Shown here one piece after another: positions 19,405-30,943 of a stretch of 64,000 bases of DNA. Source of the DNA: Clusia tigrina (Eukaryota; Arthropoda; Insecta; Diptera; Clusiidae); contig OV050030.1 in assembly GCA_920105625.2 (NCBI GenBank), positions 183,896,315-183,960,314 on the forward strand. The letters are read 5' to 3'. The notes under the pieces were generated by a model, which did no database searches, was not told the origin of the DNA, and worked only from the letters and a program-made list of their open reading frames with translations. The position numbers were made by a program, and so were the translations under genes. Positions within the stretch are counted from its first letter, which is position 1. Every line of letters starts with the position of its first letter.

Positions 19405-19510
19405 CGAGGGCGTATTGATATTGAAGCTACCTAAGTAGGAAAAAAATATTTTTTTTTTTCAAAAACCATCTATTTCTCAACATAGTCTCCTTTTACTTCC
19501 ACACTAGTTG
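19405..19510. mobile_element. Terminal fragment of a second mariner-like family
   Basis: Directly after the TA of mariner #1 another sequence starts TA-CGAGGGCGTATTG and continues with CAACATAGTCTCCTTTTA, a block often seen near the ends of insect mariners. No partner terminus is present. The assignment is tentative. Confidence 0.4.
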
Positions 19511-19593
19511 CACTTGCAAAATCAACAGTAACAAAAAAAAAACGACCAAAGCGTGCGAACAATACTACTCTCTGCTCTCACGTCCAAACACAA

Positions 19594-20733
19594 ATGGAAC
19601 CATCTAAATCTTGCTCTCAGATTACATACTCTCTCAATACACAATACCCAGTAGGAAATATGGAGGCGATTCCATCACCGAAAACTCAACACCCAGTAGG
19701 AAATGAGATAAATAGTAAAATCCAAACTGTTATGGACCGTTACAGAGAAGTCATAAAACGAAAACGTAGCCCAAAATCTGCCAAAACCAAATAAAGTTAC
19801 AAAACTTCTAAAGACTGATTACGGATCCAATACAAATCGATTTGCTTTACTTAGCAACGATTATGATAAGGTGGTTCATCGAAATCCTTTAGGCCGCCAC
19901 CCATTTAACTCCGAGAAAAAAGTTCAGCTGCTTTAGTGAAAAATCGAATGCAAATTAGTGGCGTCAACAGTTTCCATGTCGTTCCACGTACCAAGGGCGA
20001 TATCCACGAAACAAAAATCCAGATATACTCAGAAAATAATTACTTTCTCGACATGAACAAGCAAAACTACCACACTTACCAAAAAAACCGGAATAATGTT
20101 TCGGATCGAATTAGAACCAGAGCTAAAGAAACTCATAAATGGAGAATTTCATCCCATTTACAACATGCGCTACCTAATGCACCGAAAATTAACGGTAGGA
20201 GAACCCCATAAACGCAAAGGCCCTGTTCAGTGCACAAAGCGCCAAGAATTTTGGCACACTAAATTATACTGCACTCTACGTAGTGTTTGTGTCATCTGCG
20301 GAGATGTAGACACTTCATCCAAGTGTCCATCTAATAAAATGGATATATCTGTGAAGAAATGCAGCAATTGCGGCGGGAACCACACTGCCAATTATAGAGG
20401 TTGCGCCGTATACAACACCGTGAAACAATAATATTTCAATAACATCGGTCAGAACAGCAACCCAAAGACTTCAGCTTACACTGAGCGATTATTATTTCCT
20501 ACTACAACCCATTGCAACCTCAACTGGCATCATATGCAAGTATTGTAAAAAATACCACCCAGCTCGAAGCCGCAAATATCCAAGCCCAAACCGACCAACC
20601 AAATTCAGTAGAGGACTCGCTCAAATCACTTGTCCAAACCATGAACCAGTTCATGGTCTCGATGCAGAATATGATGCAGGAAATGATTACAAACCAATCC
20701 CTGCTACTACAAACCCTGTTATCCAAACCATGA
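19594..20733 (+). pseudogene. Jockey-type ORF1 (Gag-like)
   Basis: Several frames build one ORF1. Near 20096-20431 the jockey pre-knuckle block (FRIELEPELKKL, MRYLMHRKLTVGEPHKR) is followed by knuckles: CTKRQEFWHTKLYC, CVICGDVDTSSKC and CSNCGGNHTANYRGC. The C-terminal frame 20512-20733 (LASYASIV, then a Met/Gln-rich helix) ends in TGA overlapping the ORF2 start. The first knuckle has Cys replaced by Arg. Frames shift near 19800, 20090 and 20440. Jockey ORF1 binds element RNA. Confidence 0.75.
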
Positions 20734-22202
20734 GCTCGATCAAACTTTGCCATTGGAACGCAAACGGCTTAAGCCAACACCGATTAGAATTAATTCACTT
20801 CCTAAACATCCATCAAATACACATTATGGTTATTTCAGAAACACTTTTCACGGAAAAAAATAGTTTTAGAATCCCGCACTACAAACTGTATATCACAAAC
20901 AATCCTCAAGGCAAAGCCTGTGGAGGTACCGCAATACTAATAAAAAGCAGAATAAAACACCATTCACTAACAAGCTTCAGTAAAGACTATTTGCATGCAA
21001 CGTCCATATGCATTGAAGAGTACATCATGAATTGATCAGTCACAGCGATTTATTTTCCGCCGCGGTTCAGTATAACAGAACAGCAATAAAACGACTTTTT
21101 TGCATCCCTCGGGACTAAATTCATAGTTGCCGGGGACTTCAATGCGAAACACACATACTAGGGTTCCCGCCTGATCACACCCAAAGGCAGAAAACTATGG
21201 TCGGTGGTCAGTAAACTTGGCCTGGACATAGTATCTTCCAATCAACCAACATACTGGCACTCAGACAGGCGGAAAACACCAGATCTGATAGATTTTTGGA
21301 TATTCAAAGGTCGTGCTAGATCGAACATATCTGCCAAACCGTGCTATGATCTATACTCATAAACTACACATAAACAGGATAAACTACAAAAAATGCATAA
21401 GTACTCACCTTCAGCATGACTGTAAACTGACAAACTCCCATGACATAGATTGTGCGATTAAAACAATAAATCATCTGATGCTATTAGGGGCTAAAGTAGC
21501 TACTCCTCTAAAAAAAAACCAATGCAGAATTAGAAACTCAATCTTCAGTTCTAATTAGATCGAAGCTCTAGTTAAACAGAAAAGGAATCTGAGAAGGAAA
21601 TGTCAACAATCCAGATCACCAAACCTTAAAAATCAGGTGTCATGCTGCTCCAGGAAGCTTAGAACGATACTTAAAGCGACAAAAGTGAAAGAACTTCAGC
21701 AGGATCTTCAAAACTTATCCACCCACTATATCTACTGATTATTCCTTCCGGAGAGCAGCGAGAAACTTGAAGCGTCGCGTCCTCTCCGACCCGCCTCTAC
21801 GTTTAAGTGACGGAAGTTGCAGTCAAAAGGGTACTCTGTTCGCCAGCCACCTTAAAGGAGTTTTCACCCCAAATCCGCCAACAACGAGCTTCCAGTTTCC
21901 GACTTTGATTTCGAAGCACACACAAATACCTCTCGTAATAAAAAAGAAAAATGTATTTCAAGCGGTGTACAAAGACCTAAACATTAAAAAAAGCCACGGG
22001 ACCAAATAACAGGTAGAATGATAAAAGAACTACACCATTCAGCTTGTACTCGTTTAGTGCATCTCTTCAACGCTATCCTTCGATTCTGTTATTACCCAAT
22101 AGACGGGAAAATGTCCAAAATCATTATGGTAGCGAAACCCGGCAAGGACCATACGCTCGTGTCGTCTTACAGGCCTATAAGCCTCCTACCTCTGCTTTTT
22201 TT
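20730..22202 (+). pseudogene. Jockey-type ORF2, endonuclease and RT start
   Basis: The first frame (20730-21035) begins with KLCHWNANGLSQHRLEL and an ISETLFT block of the endonuclease. GDFNAKH follows near 21130 and the SNQPTYWHSD region near 21240, separated by stops. The pre-RT region is fragmentary. At 22018-22200 the RT begins: LFNAILRFCYYP, KIIMVAKPGKDH and SSYRPISLLPLL, after which the element is cut. No catalytic RT box remains. Confidence 0.75.
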
Positions 22203-22610
22203 CCAGCTTCCATCGGGACAAAAGTGTAAGTGTCAGTGGCTCAGCCCGACTATCTAAAATGATCGTGAGTTCAGGATCACTCCGACTTCTACGACGACTG
22301 TCTCTAGTTGTTCATACGTCAATGATGCTGTTGCGATACTTCGTAATAGTAGCTGTTTTGCGGATTTGACTGCAGCTTCCCATAAACCTCCGATATGCGG
22401 AGCCCTGGGTAGAATAAAATGGAATCATATGCCCTTTTCGCTCCATGCGGATAATATTGCGTCTTGTCCGTTATCAGAATAAATATTTTGAGCTAGTTCG
22501 AACAGTGGATTTCTGGCACTTACGAAAATTGTTTGCATTGTCGGAATAGGTGTTTTGACCATTGGCGAAGAACATATTAATTTTAAATTAGTTCTTTAGA
22601 TTCGAAAACT
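22203..22610 (-). mobile_element. pol: BEL/Pao integrase fragment
   Basis: On the minus strand a short frame reads IYSDNGQD, then [21 protein letters not shown] and, further on, an ILNSR block, which is the BEL/Pao integrase core with the second catalytic Asp and the region after it. About 110 bp at its left end are repeated at 23572-23686. The fragment abuts the jockey RT at 22202. Confidence 0.7.
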
Positions 22611-22757
22611 TATTGTGAGTTTCTTATATTCTAAGAAAGATTCAATAAATAATATATATGGAAGAAAAAAAAACATTCCGTCATTGCAATCATTTAAGTC
22701 TTCGTACCACCACAAGGTGATCGCTCATCAGGAAGGAACAGCCTTAGTAAGTGAATT

Positions 22758-23330
22758 TCATTTTCCCTCACTTTCAATATTGTTCTTGACATCTGTTGTG
22801 AGTACAGTACTCCAAAAAGTGAGTGCGCTATGTTGCCCACCAGATCCAAAGCTCTTCTCTTGTGAGTACTTCGTAAAGCAATTGGTTATCCAGCTGTAAT
22901 TCGGCTTCCACTTGCTTAAAATTATCAATAATATTACTGCATGAGTGTTTGTTTTATTTTTTTGACTTAGAGATTGCGTTCCGCTAAAAAAGGTTGTTGC
23001 CCAATAGGTTGTCAAATCATAATATACCAAAAGATTCCATTCGCTTGATGAAATAGTAGTTGAACCTATTATATTGAACCTATGAGTGCCTAAATTTGAT
23101 CCAAACTTCTTGTTTTCAACTAGGGTTCCCAACATTGTTGGCAAGATTATTAGTGTCGTGAATAAAGTTAAAACTAGATGACTGATCATTCTTTTTATCT
23201 TGGGTTCCTGAATTGAAACAGGTTCAACTGTGAATTTAGTATTGGGTTGGAGAACATAACTCGCATTTTGATCTGGTTTTGGCTGGTTGCTAGTGTCAAC
23301 GGGTAGTAGACCAGCCGGTGGATTGCACAT
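22758..23330 (-). pseudogene. env: roo-like env fragment
   Basis: The frame has a charged start, a hydrophobic segment (LVLTLFTTLIILP) resembling a signal peptide, and a SEWNLLVYYDLTTYW block that resembles the N-terminal part of env in roo-type BEL elements. It overlaps the end of pol in another frame. It is truncated on the left with no cleavage site or membrane anchor visible. The env call rests on the one motif and on position. Confidence 0.5.
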
Positions 23331-23686
23331 TTAAAAACTCCCGTTGCAGTTCTTACATCAAAAACTCGTGCAGATCCATCTTTTTCCCTATATACACTTG
23401 GACTATTCATCCTAGAAGCCACCGCATAACTGGGACGTTGTCTTTCTTTAAGATCGCCATGTCTCCTGATCTAATGTTCGCGGACTGCTTCTTCCATTTG
23501 TGACGTTACTGGAGCTGGATCAAATATTCACTAGACCATCGTTTCCAAAAGTCATATTTATTTCAGCTGGGACACCAGCTTCCATCGGGACTAAAGTGTA
23601 AGTGTCAGTGGCTCAGCCCGACTATCTACAATGGTCGTGAGTTCAGGATCACTTCGACTTCTACGACGACTGTCTCTACTTCTTCA
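23195..23686 (-). pseudogene. pol: BEL/Pao pol C-terminus
   Basis: The minus-strand frame contains the end of the integrase core (an E-x-x-VVVE helix and LNSRPL), FWKRWSSEYL, GDMAILK and the C-terminal strands (SVYREKDGSARVFDVRTATG, VFKCAIHRLVYYPL). These are the standard last blocks of BEL/Pao pol. Stops near 23580-23620 break it, and mariner #2 is inserted at 23687. Confidence 0.7.
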
Positions 23687-23688
23687 TA

Positions 23689-24925
23689 CGAGGTTTGATC
23701 AAAAATTAACAGTTATTTCAATTTTTTCAAAAAGTATTTATTTATTCATCAACAACTATCTTGTCCCCTTCAAAGTAATTCCCCTCAGATATAATACACT
23801 TATACCAGCGTTTTTTCCAATCCTCGAAACACTTCTGAAACGCTTTTTTTGGTATCGCCAACAGCTCCTGTTTCGATTTTTCTTTTATCTCCTCAATCGT
23901 AGCAAAACGCTTTCCTTTCATCGGTGTCTTCAGTTTTGGAAAGAGGAAAAAGTCAGCGGGGGTCAAGTCCGGTGAATACGTTGGTTGAGGCATGATAACG
24001 GTTTTATTTTTGGCCAAAAACAGCTACTGAGCGCTGCTTCTCGCAAACGGCGCATAACTTCAAGGTAGTATTCCTTGTTGACCGTACGACCTTGTGGCAA
24101 GAATTCATAATGCGCCACGCCATTGCAATCAAAGAAAACTGTCAGCAAAACCTTTACGTTCGACCGAACTTGACGTGCTTTTTTCGGTCTTGGCTCATCT
24201 GGACGTTTCCATTGGGATGATTGGGCTTTGGTTTCAATGTCATAGCCATACACCCACGATTCATCACCAGTTATGATATTTTTGAGGAAATCTGGATCGT
24301 CGTTGACGATGTTCAACAACTCCTGAGCGATGTCCATGCGACGTTGTTTTTGCTCAAAATTTAGCAATTTTGGAACAATCTTCGCTGCCGCACGTTTCAT
24401 GCCTAAAACATCCGTAAAAATTGCTTGGCATGAGCCGAACGATATGTCAACATCAACAGCAACCTCTGATAGTGATTCGACGATTATCCAAAATCATTTT
24501 CTTCACTGCGTCAATGTTTTCATCGGTTGTTGACGTGCTCGGGCGACCAGGACCAGCATCGTCATTGTCATCTTCTCGGCCTTCCTTAAACCGGTTATAC
24601 CACAATTGAACTTGTGTTCTGCTCATAGTAAACTCGCCAAAGGCCACAGTCAACATTTCAAATGTCCTTGCGCATTTAATTTCATTTTTTACACAAAACT
24701 GAATACAGTTTCTTTGATCTATTTTTTCGAATAGTACAAAATCGAAGAGCACACCAAAACACGACTAACCTTTTTATCTGTCAAAAACAAACTGACAATC
24801 CAAATGGTTGGTATTGCCAACATATATAACAGACATGTGTACCAACATAAAAAAAAAATGCGAACATCGAACATACGTAACTCACGAAAAGATGAAAATA
24901 ACGGTTATCTTTTGATCACACCTCG
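23689..24925 (-). mobile_element. Mariner-type transposon #2
   Basis: 1237 bp with TA at both ends (23687-23688, 24926-24927) and CGAGG..TGATCA termini. It is inserted into the BEL integrase sequence. It is longer than copy #1 but also deleted internally. The next transposon begins after a further TA with no spacer. Confidence 0.9.
23742..24752 (-). pseudogene. Mariner transposase, broken
   Basis: Three frames: the N-terminal helix-turn-helix (24453-24752), the first catalytic region TGDESWVYGYD and linker (23963-24400), and the C-terminal third catalytic region YSPDLTPADFFLFPKLK (23742-24017). An indel near 24455 separates the first two. The region expected to hold the second Asp (HHDNAPAH-type) is missing between VMRRLREA and the LAKNKT block, so the DD34D triad is incomplete. 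In copy #1 the deletion is larger and removes D1 as well. Confidence 0.85.
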
Positions 24926-24929
24926 TATA

Positions 24930-25851
24930 CAGGGTGGCCCAAATGAGACCTAGTGATAACTCTTGTAATAACGGGTTTTTTTAAATGATTTATTTTAATA
25001 TGTTAAATACATTTTATGGAAATTTATCGTGACTATGTGTGAAATATGACATCACACAAATGACCACCATTTTGCGCGATACAGGCATTGGCTCTTTTTA
25101 GCGCATTTTGCATTACACGGCGTAATGTTTCTGGTTGCAGGCGCCGTATTTCGTCTCGAATATTCTGCTTGAGCTGTCCAAGTGTCTGTGGTTTGTTAAC
25201 ATACACTTTGTCTTTTAAATGTCCCCATAAAAAAAATCGGGCGCAGTTAAATCTGGTGTACGAGGAGGCCAAGGGAAATCTGAATTTCTTGAAATTATGC
25301 GTTCACCAAAAATTTCACGCAGCATGTCAATAGTATGCCTAGCAGTATGCGCAGTGGCTCCATCTTGTTGAAACCACAAATTAAGATGTTGCTTCACCAT
25401 TGGCCGCAAAAAGTTGTCGATCATAGTTCTGTAAGAAGCCCCGGAGACCGTTTCTAGCGTTTCATCCTCATTCTCAAAGAAATATGGGCCGATGATTTTT
25501 GTGGCCATAACACCGCACCAAACAGTGCATCTGATTGGGTGTGACTGATGCTGATGTATTGCCCTTGGATTTTCGGTTACAAACGACGTCATTGTAAACT
25601 TGTAATCATGGAAGATGTGTGCGCTGATCTTACGTTAAAAAAACGGCGATAATTTCGCTGCGTCAGAACAATTGATCGTTGAGAAGAATAATAAAATTCG
25701 ATAATTTTAATGCATTGTTGTGGATTGTACGTATTCATTTTAAATTTCCAAGAGTTCAGTTATAATCTGCAAAAAGAAAAAATAAATTATGTTAAAAAAT
25801 AAAAAAAGTTATTTGTGTTTCACATCAGCTGCTCTTATTTGGGCCACCCTG
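24930..25851 (-). mobile_element. Tc1/mariner-superfamily transposon, 922 bp
   Basis: Inverted termini CAGGGTGGCCCAAAT, with TA on each side (24928-24929, 25852-25853). The encoded minus-strand transposase lacks its N-terminal DNA-binding part, so this is an internally deleted copy. It is a different family from the mariners next to it. Confidence 0.85.
25033..25592 (-). pseudogene. Tc1/mariner-type transposase, C-terminal two-thirds
   Basis: Frame 25215-25592 has VWCGVMATKIIGPYFF, the second catalytic region LWFQQDGATAHTAR and the third, PPRTPDLTAPDFF; 36 residues separate the two catalytic Asp by my count. Frame 25033-25272 continues with FFLWGHLKDKVYVNKP and LKQNI, so a short indel near 25230 breaks it. 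The helix-turn-helix region and probably the first Asp are deleted. This resembles a widespread insect DDxD family with unusually long D-D spacing, distinct from DD34D mariner. Confidence 0.8.
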
Positions 25852-25995
25852 TATATATTGAAACGTGATAGCTCAGTGAAAAGGGATTGCATACTTTTAG
25901 GATCCCATCTTAGAGAATGAGTGCCCCCTGTGAGTCAAGATGCGAACTATTCGAATAAAAGTTTATTCAAGAACCATCTGCCGGTAATATCAAAA

Positions 25996-26092
25996 AGAAT
26001 ATTCTCGACTTCTGTCGAAGAGGATAGAAGCTTCTAGAAACTACGAGAATAGCGTAGAAGTTTCTACACCAACCATTCGAAAACTATAAAAG
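25996..26092 (+). promoter_or_regulatory. Heat-shock-element-like array and TATA box
   Basis: AGAATATTCT (25996), AGAAGCTTCTAGAAA (26026) and AGAAGTTTCT (26056) precede TATAAAAG (26085-26092). The blocks fit nGAAnnTTCn and are 30 bp apart. Confidence 0.7.
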
Positions 26093-26552
26093 CGACAAGA
26101 CTGTTCAAAGTCGAAGACAGTAGATCAGAGATCGTAAAAGTGTATACATCAGGCATTTTAATCTAAGCAGCAGTATTAGCAGTATTTGTAATTTTGCAAA
26201 GTGATGAAATTCATTATTAAATAAAGTGATGAAATTACTTATTAAATAAAGTGACTAATGGTTTGTGAAATAAAGTGCAAATAATAACTAAGTAAACTTT
26301 AAGCCTAATATTAAATGTGTAAATATTAATAATTAAATAAAGCTAATTATTTTAATTTAACCAGCGATTGTTTGATTACTACACAATCCAGCGGTACGAG
26401 TCCGAGTACAGATATTTAGAGAAATTGTCAGGAGGGCAATTTTGTAACAGAGTAAATTGTCCGGAGGGCAATTTTGTAACAGAGTAAATTGTCAAGAGGG
26501 CAATTTCGTAAGAATTGGTGTCAGAAGTGGGATTGTGTATCTGTAATAAACA

Positions 26553-26803
26553 ATGGTTAAATTTGAAAAGCTGAGATTGGAGCAGCTCAAGAAGGAGCTT
26601 GAGCGCTTAAATTTGCAAACACAAGGGCTTAAAGCGGAACTGCAGGTGAGACAAAGAAGCGCTTTAGAGGAGCAGGGTATAGACGTCGGGGAGTACGAAT
26701 TCAAATTTGAAGAGCCAACGACATCTCGAGAGGAAGAAGCACCTAAAAGAACTAACACGGGTAACTTTGACATGAACGTGCTTATCGAGGAAATACAGAA
26801 GCT
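26553..26803 (+). pseudogene. gag: Family C gag, N-terminal fragment
   Basis: The frame starts MVKFEKLRLEQLKKEL, a charged helix with coiled-coil character, and continues to [16 protein letters not shown], where the tandem AT-rich sequence begins. Here codons 46-48 read GEYEF, while the full-length copy at 50938 has a stop in the equivalent place. This copy therefore shows the uninterrupted form of the start of gag. Confidence 0.8.
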
Positions 26804-27565
<762 letters not shown>

Positions 27566-27599
27566 GAGTATATGTTATTTGTATTTTAATTATATGTTT

Positions 27600-28440
27600 C
27601 TATTCGTATTATCTTAGCATTTATTAACAATATTCTAGCAGTTTCAAAAGCATGTTGTAGTTTAGTTCTGAGCTCTGCAAGGTATCATAAAGGTAAATCA
27701 TAAAATTTTGTCGACTTGCCTTATGCTTCTTTTGGCATTCTTGCTAACTTGCCATATATCAGCTCAGCTGGTGTGTATCCAGAATCTGTGTGCGGTGTAT
27801 TGTTGTATATGAATGCATAGTATGGTAACCATGTGTCCCAATCATTGTTGGTTGAAAAAGATAACTTCATTGAGTACCCTATGGTTACGTTCTATTGCTT
27901 CTAGCGTTTCATGATGGTACGGTGTTGATAGAGTGTGTTTAATGCGAAGGATGTCACAAATGTTTTTTATAAGCTCATTTTTGTATTCTGAACCTCTGTT
28001 TTGAGTGTTGTGAAGATTCCATACCTCAGTAGTATGTTGTCTACTATGGCTCGTGCTATTCCTGTTGCTTCTTTTGTGGTTAATGGAACTACTTCTACGA
28101 ATTTAGTCAGTTCACATTTTGCTGTGAGTATGTATTTAAATACATTTGATATCGTTAGTCGGCCCACTTTATCAACTTGTATTATCTCAAAACTTGATGT
28201 TGGTGTATTAGTTTTTTTGGTGTGTTTTGTTACCTTATTCTTGCAGCAAATTGTGCATTTTCGAACATAGTCTTTTACCATTTGACTCATTTTTCGCCAT
28301 ACGTATTTTTTAATTTTGTTTTAATTTTGTTATTGTTCTTCGTATTCCGCTGTGTCCACCAAGTGGTGTATCGTAGTATTATTTTATTAAGTCATTTTGC
28401 TGCTGCTTGTTTATTATTTGTCTAGGGGGTGTATATATAA
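27600..28440 (-). pseudogene. pol: 412/mdg1-like integrase remnant
   Basis: The zinc module end (VRKCTICCKNK) and the core start are in frame 27967-28290. The left part shows DWDTWLPYYAFIYNNTPHTDSGYTPAELIYG near 27750-27870, a conserved C-terminal block. The segment expected to hold the second catalytic Asp reads TLKTEVQN, so that residue is lost. Stops near 27720-27900 and a frameshift near 27960 separate the parts. Confidence 0.7.
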
Positions 28441-28759
28441 TTATCTTTCATTATACTTTGATATCAATTGCTCTTCATCAATTTGAGCAAATATGACGTC
28501 ATTATCCGCAATGGCTAGTTTATGTGTGCCATGTGTATTTAATTTTTGTTTAAGCTTCTCTACGACCTATCGTAAGTTCTGGTGTAGATTCTCACGTATT
28601 CTTATTTTTATCCCCGTTTCATTTATTTCTATGTTTGGCAAACTTTTCTGTGCGCGTCTTGCATTTCTTATGAGCTCAAATTTTAATTTTTTTATTTTTC
28701 GAACATTAGATGTTGAAGTGCAGTTCCACATATAGAGTTGATCATGCTCCTGTGTTTGG

Positions 28760-29446
28760 CCTTCGTTGTCTTCAGCTGCACAAAGATTTCTATTTTTCCA
28801 TACTTCTTGTTACAACATTTATTGAAGGTATCATTGATTTGAGTGCATCAGAATCGAGTTTAATACGTGATAGTGCATCAGCGTTTGTGTTTCTCTTTCC
28901 TTGGTTATAGATTATGTCAAAGTCATAGTCCATTAGATCTAATCTTACAGGTGTTAGTCTTGATGATGGGTCTTTGTGATAAATTACTACAGAGAACCCT
29001 CTTCCATAGAGATATGATTTGAAATGATTTATACCCCAATGTATTGCCAGTAGTTCTTTCTCTATAATCGGTTAGTTGATTTCATGTTTGTTCAATAAAC
29101 AACTTGCAAAGGAAATTGGTAAATCTTTTCCAATTTCTCCTTGAGAAATTATGGCTCCAAGTGCATAGTTTGATGCGCCTGTGGTCAGTATGAATGTTTC
29201 CTCAAAGTTGGGATACTGTAATATTGGAGGTTCCAGGATAGTTTTCTTCAAAGTCTCGTATGCTTCTTGTGTATCTTTATTCCAGGTGAATTCAGTACCT
29301 TTCTTCAACAAATTGTTAATAGGTTTTAAAATTTTAGCAAAATCTTCAATGAATCTACGGTAGTAGTTACAGAAACCTACAAACCTACAAACCTTCGGGC
29401 TTCGTCTGCATTCCTGGGTATTGTTTAGGGTTGCACTGTTTTGCAT
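28760..29446 (-). pseudogene. pol: 412/mdg1-like RT connection and RNase H
   Basis: Frame 29072-29446 holds FVGFCNYYRRFIEDFAKI and APILQYPNF-like sequence (PPILQYPNFEETFILTTGAS). The first RNase H Asp of TDAS has become Gly (TTGAS). Continuing to the left in other frames are HWGINHFKSYLYGRGF, LDLMDYDFDIIYNQGK and NTNADALSRI, the RNase H end. A stop near 29070 and frameshifts break it. The YxDD region to the right is not recognisable as a continuous frame. Confidence 0.7.
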
Positions 29447-29599
29447 TTCTCGGGGTCAGCTGTTACTCCTTCTGAAGTCATTAGATGTCATTATAATTGT
29501 GGTGCATGTAGCTTCCAAATACAATAATGTCATCTACGTACAAGAATGCGCTTGCATCTAACCCGGTTTGTGCGATCGTTAGCATTCGCTAATTATATA

Positions 29600-29978
29600 T
29601 GGTGAAAAGAGCTTGTCATGTCGAGAGTTGTGAAATATTTTGCTCTGCCTATTCTATCTAAAACATCATCAGTTCTCGTGAGTGGGAATTTGTCATTCAC
29701 TATTTTTTATTATGTTATTTGTATCCTTCTACGGTACTATGATTAATGGTGAGTTGTATGGGGTCGTGTTCAATTACGTCATCTTTTATCAGTTTTTCTA
29801 CCTGTCTGTTTATTTCTTCAAGGTGAGTTTGTGGAGTGCGGTAGTTCTTGATGTATAGAGGTGTTGGGTCTTCTAGTGCTATTCTTTGTTTGTAGAAGTT
29901 GTTTGTTGATAGCTTCTCATTGTCTAGATAGAAAATATCCTGAAAAACTTTACATATTCTGATGATTGATTCTTGCAT
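29600..29978 (-). pseudogene. pol: 412/mdg1-like RT N-terminus
   Basis: Frame 29715-29978 reads IFYLDNEKLSTNNFYKQ, then YIKNYRTPQTHLEEINRQV and LIKDDVIE, the lead-in to RT typical of 412/mdg1 elements. The following SPYNSP region is missing, so a deletion joins it to later sequence. A block like DKLPLTRTDDVLDRIGRAKYF is faintly visible around 29630-29690. Confidence 0.65.
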
Positions 29979-30309
29979 GTTGTTTTTGTTACTGTGCTTG
30001 TTGAGAGCATCTTGAACTTTAGTCCATCTATTTTTGTCCTGTGTGTGGTATTTATTGTGATTTATGATATGGAAATTTCTTCAGTTTCATTGTATCTATT
30101 GTTATTTCTTGGAGCGTACTGTTGAGAATTTGTACATGCTTGATTCCTCTAGCTGGTATTATCGTTCCGCTAATGAAAATCTTGTTATCTATGTTTTGGC
30201 TGTTGATGACACTGTCTTTTGCTATTGTGGCTGATATTGAATGTATCATTTAGTGTATATGATTCATAATCTATTTTGCAATTGTGTTGTAGAAAATCTC
30301 TCACCAACA

Positions 30310-30612
30310 TTACATCAGCTGATATTGCGAAATCTTGTTTAACAATTTGAAAATGGTAAATGGTACTTTTTTATAGCAAATTTTTAATGTCATTGAGTTG
30401 GTGCCTTCCGTTTCTATATTTTTATTTGCAATGTCTGTTATGATGCAAGCAATTTGTTCATTTATACTTTCTTGTAGTTCATTAAAATATTTTATTAGTG
30501 ATATGTCTGCTCCAGTATCTATGAGTAGTGTCAGCGTTTTTTTTTTTTTTTTGTTTCCTATATATATAAGTGAGTCTAAAGTGGTTGGAACCGGTGGGTT
30601 GAAGGTTGGCAT
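30310..30612 (-). pseudogene. pol: 412/mdg1-like protease
   Basis: The frame contains TLTLLIDTGADISLIK, the aspartic-protease active site, preceded by a run of lysines encoded by a long T run at 30538-30552 on the plus strand. The following strands are recognisable but the frame ends at 30310. The lysine run probably reflects slippage in the homopolymer. Confidence 0.65.
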
Positions 30613-30943
30613 TTGTCTGGCATGGCTGTGGCTTTGTTTGCTAGTATTTTCGAGATTTGTGTAAACAGATTATTTAATAATACTGTGTTGTCTGTTTTTT
30701 CTTTCTCTGATGTCAGTTCAGAGATAGCTGCTATGACTATTTGCGAGAATGTTTCTATTTGTGCTTTTGTTGCACTAATATAGTTTTCTGAATAATTTCT
30801 GTTAGGTGTTTTCTCTAAATTCTTTCATATGTCTTTTATTTTTCCAATTGCTATTTGCAGGCTCATACTGTAAATAAATTGTCAATGGATGCTTTTATAC
30901 GCTTATTAACATAATTTTTACAGTAATTATTTAAATTATTTGC

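Larger units (their letters stand above)
19511..22202 (+). mobile_element. Jockey-clade non-LTR retrotransposon, 3' truncated
   Basis: Plus-strand ORF1 with jockey-type zinc knuckles overlaps ORF2 by ATGA at 20730-20733. ORF2 has the endonuclease and the start of RT, then breaks off at about 22202 where BEL sequence begins. Frameshifts and stops occur throughout ORF2. Confidence 0.8.
22611..23686 (-). mobile_element. BEL/Pao (roo-like) fragment, pol end and env
   Basis: On the minus strand this piece runs from the integrase ILNSRPL block through the pol C-terminus into an env-like frame. Because the same integrase segment also occurs at 22203-22313, at least two BEL copies or a rearranged one are present. 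22611-22757 shows no gene. Confidence 0.65.
25859..26803 (+). mobile_element. Family C (mdg3-like) 5' end: LTR, PBS and gag start
   Basis: The LTR spans 25859-26513 and matches 50323-50898 and 55895-56469. It is longer because the 3' part carries three rather than two copies of a 30-bp-type GGGCAATTTTGTAACAGAG unit. The tRNA-Leu PBS follows at 26516. The element is cut inside gag at about 26803 by an AT-rich tract. The 4 bases before the LTR are ATAT. Confidence 0.9.
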
